Shown here: positions 1 through 6,529 of the stretch, piece by piece | How positions within the stretch are numbered: position 1 is the stretch's first letter | How the letters are laid out: every line of letters starts with the position of its first letter | From: Lachnospiraceae bacterium | Lineage (GTDB): Bacteria > Bacillota > Clostridia > Lachnospirales > Lachnospiraceae | DNA length: 16,033 bases | Direction: 5' to 3' | Assembly (NCBI GenBank): GCA_016282215.1 | Contig: JAEEKC010000314.1 | Location: forward strand, 1-16,033 | Made by a program: the position numbers and the translations under genes | The notes under the pieces: generated by a model | Databases searched by the model: none | Told to the model about the DNA's origin: nothing | The model's input: only the letters and a program-made list of their open reading frames with translations

Positions 1-672
1 GCGCTTGTTACGGTTGTGGTACACGACAGTGTGACAAGGGAGGCTCTCACCAGCAGACAGGAACGGGATTCTCTTAAGTTCATCCGCGAGGATGTTCATT
101 ATTCGAGATACTATGATGCCATCTATATCTTTTTCAACACGGGGCTTCGTATTTCCGAGTTCTGCGGTCTGACCAAAGCGGATCTAGACTTTGAAAGCGG
201 TTTGATCAGGGTTCAGCGTCAGCTGCATCGTGGTTCGGATATGAGATACTACATCGAAAAGCCCAAAACGGAAAAGGGTGAACGCTTTATCCCTATGTCT
301 GATGAGGTGAAGCAGTGTTTTCGGAATATCCTGGCAAAAAGGCCGAAATTAAAAGTTGAGCCTACGGTTGATGGTGTCGGCGGTTTTCTTTGTATTGACA
401 AGAATGGGATGCCGATGGTGGCGCTGCATTGGGAAAAGTATATGCAGCACATCCGCGAGAAGTATAACAAGATCTACAGGATCCAGATGCCTGAGATCAC
501 GCCTCATGTCTGCAGACATACCTTCTGCAGCAAGATGGCAAGATCCGGTATGAATCCGAAGACCCTGCAGTACATCATGGGACACGCCGATATCAGCGTT
601 ACGCTGAACATTTATACTCATGTTACCGTCGAGGATGCAAAGGAAGAGTTTGCACGTGTGATGGCTCTGTAA
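1..672 (+). CDS. Tn916-type tyrosine recombinase (integrase), 5'-truncated by window edge
   Basis: This is the C-terminal catalytic part of a tyrosine recombinase that integrates and excises a mobile element. The frame is open to base 1, so the gene starts upstream; the GTG at 16 is not a credible start. All catalytic positions can be placed: Arg in TGLRISE (codon 148-150), a beta-hairpin Lys in EKPKTEKGE, His and Arg in PHVCRHTF (codons 505-507 and 514-516), His in GHAD (583-585) and the nucleophile Tyr in NIYTHV (613-615). The segments KNGMPMVALHWEKY and GMNPKTLQYIMGH closely resemble Tn916/Tn1549-type integrases. In that family about 180 more N-terminal residues would carry the arm-binding and core-binding domains. 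The visible part looks intact. The repeat-rich DNA immediately downstream fits an element terminus. The family call is firm; the identity of the element is unknown. Confidence 0.93.
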   Translation, partial: ALVTVVVHDSVTREALTSRQERDSLKFIREDVHYSRYYDAIYIFFNTGLRISEFCGLTKADLDFESGLIRVQRQLHRGSDMRYYIEKPKTEKGERFIPMSDEVKQCFRNILAKRPKLKVEPTVDGVGGFLCIDKNGMPMVALHWEKYMQHIREKYNKIYRIQMPEITPHVCRHTFCSKMARSGMNPKTLQYIMGHADISVTLNIYTHVTVEDAKEEFARVMAL

Positions 673-718
673 TGTCTGTTTCAAGTCTGATTTTTTGTCA
701 CGGGAGTGGATTTTTCAT

Positions 719-841
719 ATTTACCCCCATTTTGCCCCAATTTTTCCGAATTTTAGTGCCGAAAATCAGGGGGTAAAATCGCCACAAACCCAGTAAATAT
801 CTACTGGGTACAGACTGGCCATTTTACCCCAGTTTTACCCC
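719..841. repeat. Phased TTT(A/G)CCCC direct repeats (candidate integrase arm sites)
   Basis: Copies occur at 719-728 (ATTTACCCCC), 729-738 (ATTTTGCCCC), 821-830 (ATTTTACCCC) and 832-841 (GTTTTACCCC), plus an inverted copy at 770-779 (GGGGTAAAAT). The first two are exact 10-bp neighbours and the decamer AATTTTTCCG follows at 739-748, so the spacing is one helical turn. Tn916-family integrases bind short direct repeats near element ends through an N-terminal domain, and these are plausible examples. The repeats are seen directly; the role is inferred. Confidence 0.6.
770..830. repeat. Nested inverted repeat with 6-bp centre (candidate att core)
   Basis: The outer arms GGGGTAAAATCGCCA (770-784) and TGGCCATTTTACCCC (816-830) are complementary at 14 of 15 positions. 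Inside them lies a perfect 8-bp inverted repeat, ACCCAGTA (788-795) and TACTGGGT (802-809), around the 6-bp centre AATATC (796-801). Two core half-sites around a 6-7 bp overlap is the general layout of a tyrosine-recombinase crossover site. A regulatory hairpin is the main alternative; there is no T-tract to make it a terminator. Confidence 0.5.
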
Positions 842-935
842 AGATGAAGGCAAAAATATGCCAAAATTTGCCAAAAAAAGGCGGATTTTTGCGAGGAAAT
901 GACAAAAGCGTCAGGCTTGAGAAGCCAGTAAATAT
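790..935. repeat. 11-bp direct repeat CCAGTAAATAT (possible att half-sites)
   Basis: The 11-mer CCAGTAAATAT occurs at 790-800, as the left half and centre of the inner dyad, and again at 925-935, shortly before the phosphatase start codon at 961. Matching short direct repeats can mark recombination junctions or alternative insertion sites. The copies are exact, but an 11-bp repeat in AT-rich DNA could be chance. Confidence 0.35.
850..892. repeat. Second repeat cluster: TGCCAAAA direct copies inside a GCAAAAAT/ATTTTTGC dyad
   Basis: TGCCAAAA occurs at 859-866 and 869-876, 10 bp apart. The pair is enclosed by the perfect 8-bp inverted repeat GCAAAAAT (850-857) and ATTTTTGC (885-892). This motif family differs from the TTT(A/G)CCCC set upstream. 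It could be a binding array for another recombination or regulatory protein. No promoter could be assigned with confidence here. Confidence 0.4.
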
Positions 936-960
936 AAGGGTTTGCGAGGTTTTTAGGGAA

Positions 961-1530
961 ATGATAAGAGTTTTGTTTGTCTGCCACGGCAACATCCGCA
1001 GGTCGCCGATGGCTGAGTTTATCTGCAAGAAAAAAATAAGGGAGAGAGGTCTCGAGAACTTTGTTTATACAGAGTCTGCCGCGACCAGTTATGAGGAGAT
1101 CGGAAATCCCGTTTATCCGCCGGCAAAGAGAAAACTGACGGAAAAGGGGATTACGGATTTTACGCAGAAGCGGGCGCGGCATATGGAAAAGTCCGATTAT
1201 CCGCAGTTTGACTATCTGATCGGAATGGATCGTATGAATATCCGGAATATGCTCAGGATCCTCGGAGACGACCCGGATGGAAAAGTGCATATGATGATGG
1301 AATTCGCCCGGGGCGGCAGCCAAAATGATGAAGAAAGCGGATCTGTGTGGGACAGAGTGGCGGACGGATGGAAAAACAGCGTCAGAAAACATAAGAGTTT
1401 TGGCGATTTTTCGGCCACAGAGGCGGAGGAAGTGGATGATCCGTGGTATACCGGTGATTTTGAAGGGGTGTATCAGCAGCTGGATGTGGCCATCGACGGG
1501 CTGCTGGATGAGATCGAGGGTGCTTTGTAA
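961..1530 (+). CDS. Low-molecular-weight protein tyrosine phosphatase family protein
   Basis: The product is a cytosolic LMW-PTP-fold phosphatase of 189 residues. The P-loop VCHGNIRRSPMAE gives the CX5R signature (C8 to R14), and the general acid lies in DDPWYTGDFE (D160, P161). The family usually has 150-160 residues; the extra length is an insertion between the strand KVHMMMEFA (108-116) and the DP loop (160-161), a charged stretch of roughly 35-40 residues. The second P-loop Cys common in the family is Arg13 here. The frame stays open back to 844, but the fold begins at this ATG (MIRVLFVCHGN), with GAGG at 946-949 as a moderate ribosome site. Only two Cys are present (C8, C22), so the resolving cysteines of arsenate reductase are missing. 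The substrate is unknown. The gene may be host DNA flanking the element or element cargo. Confidence 0.85.
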   Translation: MIRVLFVCHGNIRRSPMAEFICKKKIRERGLENFVYTESAATSYEEIGNPVYPPAKRKLTEKGITDFTQKRARHMEKSDYPQFDYLIGMDRMNIRNMLRILGDDPDGKVHMMMEFARGGSQNDEESGSVWDRVADGWKNSVRKHKSFGDFSATEAEEVDDPWYTGDFEGVYQQLDVAIDGLLDEIEGAL

Positions 1531-1591
1531 AAAGTGCCCTCTTTACATTTATGACACTTTTTATGTTTTTGTATGCAAATCAGCATTTTTA

Positions 1592-1600
1592 TGTTATAAT
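1592..1600 (+). promoter_or_regulatory. Extended -10 promoter for the permease gene
   Basis: TGTTATAAT matches the extended -10 form TGnTATAAT, with TATAAT at 1595-1600. No good -35 is present at 17 bp (TATGCA, 1572-1577), which is tolerated with an extended -10. Transcription would begin near 1607, about 60 bases before the chosen ATG at 1669. Confidence 0.6.
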
Positions 1601-1617
1601 TTAGGTTGATTTTTTGT

Positions 1618-1643
1618 GGCAAGCCATAGGAAATGGGTTTGCC
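1618..1643 (+). promoter_or_regulatory. Hairpin in the permease 5' leader
   Basis: GGCAA (1618-1622) pairs with TTGCC (1639-1643), and CCAT (1624-1627) pairs with ATGG (1633-1636) around an AGGAA loop, leaving a small internal loop. It sits between the promoter and the likely ribosome site (TGGAG, 1653-1657), where it could affect translation. It is not recognisably a known riboswitch. Confidence 0.35.
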
Positions 1644-1668
1644 GTGTTGGAATGGAGTAATCTTCGCT

Positions 1669-2667
1669 ATGAACTTTGCGTTTTGGAAGGATGTGGCGGT
1701 CGATACATTAGTGGATGCCGCAAAGTTGTTTCCCTTCCTTTTGATAACATATATATTCATGGAGTATCTGGAGCATCATACGGAGAAAAGGAGTCTGAAA
1801 TGGCTGGAAAAATCCGGTCCTTTTGGTCCCCTGATCGGTGCATTGACGGGAATGCTGCCGCAATGCGGCTTTTCAGCTGCGGCCTCTAATCTGTATGCTG
1901 CAAGGGTGATCTCTCTCGGCTGTCTGATCGCAGTCTATCTGTCGACTTCGGATGAGATGCTTCCGCTTATGATCTCATCGCAGGTGCCGCCGGCTACCAT
2001 CGGGAAACTGCTCATCACGAAAGCGGTGATCGGCGTGGCTGCCGGAATCGTGATCGATCTGGTGGTCGGTCTGATTGGACGGAAGAAGGCAGGGAATGAA
2101 GAGGGCGGTCATACGAAGGAGAATGTGATCGCAGAAACGCATGATCACGATCACGACCATGACCACGATCATAGCCATGATCATAGTGAGCATGGACATG
2201 ACCATGATCATGGAAATCTGCATATTCATGAATTATGCGAAAGAGAGCATTGCGACTGTGAAAAGCATGGAATTTTTGTTTCAGCGCTTTTGCACAGTCT
2301 GCGTATATTATTATTTATTATTTTAATTACCTTTGCGATGAACGCATTTATGGATCATATCGGCTCAGCGGGGATACAGTATGTAACGATCGGCAGGTCA
2401 TACGGGATAGTGATACTCGCTTCGTTATTCGGGCTGATTCCCAACTGCGGCGTATCGGTTGCGCTGACGCAGTTGTATATGGGCGGCATGATCGGTGAGG
2501 GGGCATTAATGTCGGGCCTTTTGGTAGGAGCCGGCGTTGGCCTTTTGGTACTCCTTCGAGTGAACAGACCTATCCGGGATACCATAAAGGTCATTGGCGT
2601 TTTGTGGGCGATTGGCGTGATAGCCGGTTGTCTGATCAATGCGTTGGGGATAACTTTTATGGTGTGA
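1669..2667 (+). CDS. ArsP_2-like putative heavy-metal/manganese exporter with His-rich loop
   Basis: This is a multi-pass membrane permease of 332 residues resembling the family named putative 10TM heavy-metal exporter (ArsP_2), sometimes annotated as a putative manganese transporter. Two halves mirror each other: GMLPQCGFS (PQCG at 64-67) and GLIPNCGVS (PNCG at 258-261), each followed by an amphipathic and glycine-rich membrane stretch. Between them lies a cytosolic or loop segment of alternating His and Asp (158-186, bases 2140-2226) and then a CEREHCDCEKH metal-ligand cluster. The ATG at 1669 is preferred because TGGAG lies 11 bases upstream; an ATG at 1633 would add 12 unconvincing residues inside the leader hairpin. 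It has its own promoter. The ion (Mn, Zn, As or other) cannot be decided from sequence alone. Confidence 0.8.
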   Translation: MNFAFWKDVAVDTLVDAAKLFPFLLITYIFMEYLEHHTEKRSLKWLEKSGPFGPLIGALTGMLPQCGFSAAASNLYAARVISLGCLIAVYLSTSDEMLPLMISSQVPPATIGKLLITKAVIGVAAGIVIDLVVGLIGRKKAGNEEGGHTKENVIAETHDHDHDHDHDHSHDHSEHGHDHDHGNLHIHELCEREHCDCEKHGIFVSALLHSLRILLFIILITFAMNAFMDHIGSAGIQYVTIGRSYGIVILASLFGLIPNCGVSVALTQLYMGGMIGEGALMSGLLVGAGVGLLVLLRVNRPIRDTIKVIGVLWAIGVIAGCLINALGITFMV

Positions 2668-2739
2668 TGGCAGTGCGTGTTTCCCGTGGAAATATGCAGG
2701 GGATGTACCGCTAAATGAATTCAGGAGGAGAAAAAAACT

Positions 2740-4218
2740 ATGGGCAACGGAGCAACGATTTCTGAAAATGCAAGGCGTAACAAACCGGCAGTAGGATGCT
2801 ATCTGGTGACGATCAGCGTGATCATGCTGGCTTATCTTTTGGAAGCAGTGAAACACAGCAAATCATGGGGGTATTTCCTGGTTGCATTTTTGCTGCTTTG
2901 GATCCCGGGCGTTTTGGTGATCGTAACGTTGAAGAAAAAGCCGGATTCAAAACTGATCCGTTATATGATCCTGCTTGGCTATGTGATCCCCTGGTCATTT
3001 CTGCTTTTTACGGCAACGAATAATCTGGTGTTTACGTATGCACTTGTTCTGATGATCCTGCTCAATGCCTATGCAGACCGGAAATTTGCGGTCGAGTCGG
3101 CGGTCCTTTTTAATGTGATGAATATTGCATCCATCGCATTTCAGATCTTCACGAAAGGGTTTGACAAAGATAGTCTTCCGACCATCGAGATCCAGGTGCT
3201 TTTGATGCTGCTCTGCGGAATTTATAATGTATTTACAGCCAAAACCGGCGGTGCGATCAATGACAGCAAAATGCAGGAGATCGAGGATGAAAAGAACCGA
3301 GTATCCGGCCTGCTTTCCACGATCATGAGCGTTTCCAATGAGATTTCCGGCGGGATCGAGCAGATGACCGGCAGGATGGGACTGCTTGACGAAGCGATGA
3401 ACAGAACCTGTGTTGCCATGGAGGAAGTCAGAAGCGGCAGCACGGAAACGGCAGAATCCGTGCAGACGCAGCTCATCATGACGGAAGAGATTCAAAACAG
3501 GATTGATGAAGTTTCTCATCATGCAACTGCCATTGTGAACAGCGTGCTGGAAACAAGAGATGCAGTGGCGCAGGGTTCTGACAATATGAACAACCTTGAG
3601 CAGGAAGTGGAAGCTTCAAGAGTACATTCTGATTCGGCGGCAAAGGAGCTGGAGCAGCTGGAAGGATATACGCAGCAGATGCAGACCATCGTGGAACTGA
3701 TCAATAATGTGGCTGATCAGACATCGCTTCTTGCACTGAATGCAAGCATTGAGGCAGCAAGGGCCGGTGAAGCGGGCAGAGGATTTTCCGTTGTGGCAAC
3801 TGAGATTTCCAATCTTGCAAATCAGACGCAGGCTGCGACAGATGATATTCAGGAGCTGATCGCCAATATCAATCATAAGCTCGATGATGTGGCGAAAGCA
3901 ATCAATACCTTTATTGAAGGCAGTGCGAAACAGCATGATGTGGCAATGGAGACAGTCAAGAGTCTCGGTACCATCCAGACGGATACATCATCCATCGAGC
4001 ATAATGCTGAAGGACTGACGACGGCAGTGAAACGTCTTTCCGATGCCAACAGGAAGATCGTGGAATCCATTCAGAGCATTTCGGCGATTACCGAAGAAGT
4101 TTCCGCACATTCCAATGAAACATATGAATCCAGTCGGAACAACACGGAGACCGTTAATGAGATGATGGGAATCGTTGATCATTTGAATCAGCAGGCAGCA
4201 TTGCTTCATCAGAATTGA
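2740..4218 (+). CDS. Methyl-accepting chemotaxis protein with six-TM N-terminus
   Basis: The product is a 492-residue chemoreceptor-like protein. Residues 17-165 hold about six hydrophobic segments (near 17-35, 43-63, 74-91, 94-112, 120-137 and 149-165) with short loops, so there is no extracellular ligand domain and no clear HAMP domain. From about 175 onward it is a long coiled coil with the signalling tip at 321-360 (INNVADQTSLLALNASIEAA and onward), where CheA and CheW bind in this family. It presumably senses something in or at the membrane, or an intracellular cue. AGGAGGAG (2723-2730) lies 9 bases before the ATG. It starts 72 bp after the permease and ends 36 bp before an HD-GYP gene, so one transcript is likely. 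No CheR-docking pentapeptide is visible at the C-terminus. The ligand is unknown. Confidence 0.92.
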   Translation: MGNGATISENARRNKPAVGCYLVTISVIMLAYLLEAVKHSKSWGYFLVAFLLLWIPGVLVIVTLKKKPDSKLIRYMILLGYVIPWSFLLFTATNNLVFTYALVLMILLNAYADRKFAVESAVLFNVMNIASIAFQIFTKGFDKDSLPTIEIQVLLMLLCGIYNVFTAKTGGAINDSKMQEIEDEKNRVSGLLSTIMSVSNEISGGIEQMTGRMGLLDEAMNRTCVAMEEVRSGSTETAESVQTQLIMTEEIQNRIDEVSHHATAIVNSVLETRDAVAQGSDNMNNLEQEVEASRVHSDSAAKELEQLEGYTQQMQTIVELINNVADQTSLLALNASIEAARAGEAGRGFSVVATEISNLANQTQAATDDIQELIANINHKLDDVAKAINTFIEGSAKQHDVAMETVKSLGTIQTDTSSIEHNAEGLTTAVKRLSDANRKIVESIQSISAITEEVSAHSNETYESSRNNTETVNEMMGIVDHLNQQAALLHQN

Positions 4219-4254
4219 TGCTGCAAACAGGGGATAAGTAACAGGAGTTGAGAT

Positions 4255-6510
4255 TTGGAAGAGTTTGCTTTTATTGAAAGTAATATTTGGGCCGTCTATG
4301 TGGTATCGGCTTTGATCTGTGCACTGTTCCTGCGCAAGGCATATGCGCGGGAGTCTGATATTGCCAGAAAACTGGGCCTTGCCATGCTCATGAACTTCCT
4401 GATGATCCTGTTCTATACCGTCAATGTGGTTGTGGATTATCATTTGGTGCAGTCACTGGGCTGTTCCATTGCATTTATCTTCCTGGATCTGATGCTGTAT
4501 TTCTATCTGGAATATGTGATCTCTTATGTGGGCTGGGAAAACCGGTTTCCGCAGTGGATCCGTTTGACCGCGATCGCATATCTGGTTGTGGATTCCATTT
4601 TTATGCTGATCAATCCCTTCAGGACGATCACGCTTTCTTATCATGCCGAGCCCCTCGGCAACGGCATGATCCTGACCTATGAGCCACATCTTGTGTTCTA
4701 TGTACATATGATTTACAATGTCCTTTTGATCGTCAGTACGATCGTTCTGCTTTTGCTGAAGTGCCGGGAAACACCGAAGGCTTATCTGAACCGGTACTAC
4801 GGACCGATCTACAGTATGATCCTGGCTCTTGTTTTTTATGTGACCTATCTGATCGGCATTTTCCCCGCGAATATGGATCTGACTCCGATCCTGTATGTGA
4901 TCGTGGGATTGATGCTGTATTTTTACAACTTTAATTATCTCAGATCTGTTACCCTTTCCATTACACGAAACATGATTTTTGAGCATCTGCAGGATCCCAT
5001 CATTTTGTTTGACTATGAAGGGATGCTGGTGGATCACAGTGTGTATCTGGAAAAAATGATGCCCGATCAGTATCTGGTCAACGGAAAACTGACGCTGAAT
5101 GAATTTATGTCCAGCAGTTCATTCCCGGGTCTTTCCAATACATCGATGGATCAGGAATTTGACTGGACCTTTACGGAGGATGGAAAGCCCAGGATCATGG
5201 AATGTCAGTTCTCCTGCATGAAAGATACAGAAGGCAGGCTGATCGGTAAACTTTTCGTATTTCATGATGTGACGGCAAACCGTCAGACGTTCTTCGAATT
5301 GGAAAACTCCATGCTCTATGATTCCGTGACCGGTTTCTTTAATAAGCAGAGTTTTTATACACAGATGCCGCAGTGGGATGACGATGAGTATTGGCCCACA
5401 TCCGTTGTGGTCTGCAATGTTGACGGCATGCGTGCCATTAATGAGGCATACGGAACGGAATACGGCGATGGTGTTATGAAGCAGATCGCCAGGTATATCC
5501 GAAGGCGTGCCGGAGACAATGCTTTCTGCGCAAAGCTTGACAACGGTGATATCGTGATCGTATTTGAGCGCACCTCTGATGCCGATGCCAGCGAGATCAT
5601 GGATAATGTCCGTGAAGAACTTCTTGACTTTTATGACCATATGCCGGTTTCGGTTTCTCTGGAATATGGTATCGCAACTAAGGACAGTGCTGTTGTTACG
5701 ATGGAAAAACTACTGCAGGACGCACGTACCAGCATGCAGAACAAGAAGATGCTCAAGGAAAGATCGGCATCCAGTTCCCTGGTCAACTCGCTCAAGCAGA
5801 CGTTGGCAGAGAGCGATTTCCAGACAGAGGAACATGTCGAGCGTACCAGAAAAATGGCCGCAAGGCTCGGCCGGGAAATGGGGCTTTCCGACGCCATCAT
5901 CGGACGACTGGAGCTGCTCGCAGCTCTGCATGATATCGGAAAGGTTGCAATACCGCAGGATATCATCAAAAAGCGCGGCAAACTGACGCCTGAAGAGAGA
6001 AAGGTGATCGAGCAGCATACGGTGAAGGGCTATCGTATCGCAAAGAGTTCACCGGAACTGGCGGAGATCGCAGACGGTATTTTGTGTCACCACGAGAAGT
6101 GGGATGGTACCGGTTATCCGAATGCACTCAAGGGTGAAGAGATCCCGCTGATCGCCAGGATCATCGCTGCTGTCGATTCCCATGACGTTATGGTCAATGA
6201 CAGGCCCTATCACAAAGGTATGCCGGAGCAGGATGCGATTGCGGAGCTGCGCAGATGTTCCGGTACGCAGTTTGACCCGACGATCGTCGAAGTCTTTACC
6301 AGGATGCTGGAAAGAGAAGAGCTGCATGATGAGGACGGGCTTCCGATTTCTTCTGCTGCCCTGTCAGCACCGGATACAGCGCAGCCGGCGGCAGAAATGA
6401 AGGCAGAGGATAATGCTGATAAAACAACGGAGTGGCCTGCAACAGAAGGAAATGACAGTGCCGGACAGGCGGATGAGGATATTGATATCCGGAGGCTTTT
6501 AGCAGAATAG
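4255..6510 (+). CDS. 7TM-PAS-GGDEF(degenerate)-HD-GYP cyclic-di-GMP phosphodiesterase
   Basis: The 751-residue membrane protein has about seven hydrophobic segments in residues 10-230 (similar to the HisKA_7TM sensor type), a PAS-like domain (about 235-345), a GGDEF-like domain (about 352-495) and an HD-GYP domain (about 515-685). The GGDEF site reads KLDNGDIV (427-434), so diguanylate cyclase activity is probably lost; it may bind GTP or serve as a regulatory domain. The HD-GYP motifs are intact: HDIGK (559-563), EQHT (H588), CHHEKWDGTGYP (611-622) and NDRPY (648-652). This family hydrolyses cyclic-di-GMP to pGpG or GMP. The C-terminal 60 residues are acidic and probably disordered. The start is TTG, supported by AGGAG (4243-4247) seven bases upstream and by the hydrophobic N-terminus. 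Proximity to the chemoreceptor suggests shared control. Confidence 0.9.
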   Translation: MEEFAFIESNIWAVYVVSALICALFLRKAYARESDIARKLGLAMLMNFLMILFYTVNVVVDYHLVQSLGCSIAFIFLDLMLYFYLEYVISYVGWENRFPQWIRLTAIAYLVVDSIFMLINPFRTITLSYHAEPLGNGMILTYEPHLVFYVHMIYNVLLIVSTIVLLLLKCRETPKAYLNRYYGPIYSMILALVFYVTYLIGIFPANMDLTPILYVIVGLMLYFYNFNYLRSVTLSITRNMIFEHLQDPIILFDYEGMLVDHSVYLEKMMPDQYLVNGKLTLNEFMSSSSFPGLSNTSMDQEFDWTFTEDGKPRIMECQFSCMKDTEGRLIGKLFVFHDVTANRQTFFELENSMLYDSVTGFFNKQSFYTQMPQWDDDEYWPTSVVVCNVDGMRAINEAYGTEYGDGVMKQIARYIRRRAGDNAFCAKLDNGDIVIVFERTSDADASEIMDNVREELLDFYDHMPVSVSLEYGIATKDSAVVTMEKLLQDARTSMQNKKMLKERSASSSLVNSLKQTLAESDFQTEEHVERTRKMAARLGREMGLSDAIIGRLELLAALHDIGKVAIPQDIIKKRGKLTPEERKVIEQHTVKGYRIAKSSPELAEIADGILCHHEKWDGTGYPNALKGEEIPLIARIIAAVDSHDVMVNDRPYHKGMPEQDAIAELRRCSGTQFDPTIVEVFTRMLEREELHDEDGLPISSAALSAPDTAQPAAEMKAEDNADKTTEWPATEGNDSAGQADEDIDIRRLLAE

Positions 6511-6529
6511 TCCGTAGCAGGTAGAAGAT

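Larger units (their letters stand above)
673..960. other. Non-coding repeat-rich region, probable integrative-element end
   Basis: No convincing gene lies in these 288 bases. They hold phased TTT(A/G)CCCC repeats, a nested inverted repeat, a second repeat family (TGCCAAAA) and an 11-bp direct repeat. The base composition is skewed, with C-runs in an AT background, unlike the coding DNA on both sides. Its position just after an integrase stop codon suggests recombinase-binding DNA, so the element boundary probably lies here or close by. That boundary cannot be fixed without an empty-site comparison. No tRNA gene is present to serve as the target. Confidence 0.6.

Noticed and set aside
844..960. 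Upstream extension of the phosphatase frame (ATG at 844)
   Set aside because: The added 39 residues fall in the repeat-rich non-coding segment and the phosphatase fold begins exactly at the ATG at 961. The open frame is probably chance.
673..960. tRNA gene as the integration target
   Set aside because: No tRNA-like cloverleaf or T-loop sequence is visible near the integrase.
1529..1562. Terminator after the phosphatase gene (AAAAAGTG / CACTTTTT)
   Set aside because: The stem is AT-rich with an 18-base loop, so it would be weak; a T-rich stretch follows but the structure is not convincing enough to annotate.
2140..2226. Tandem DNA repeat or CRISPR-like array
   Set aside because: The six-base periodicity is the His-Asp codon repeat of the permease loop; there are no spacers and the frame is intact.
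961..2667. Arsenate reductase plus arsenic exporter pair
   Set aside because: The phosphatase has only two Cys and lacks the downstream resolving cysteines of LMW-PTP-type arsenate reductase. The exporter has its own promoter, and its ion is unknown.
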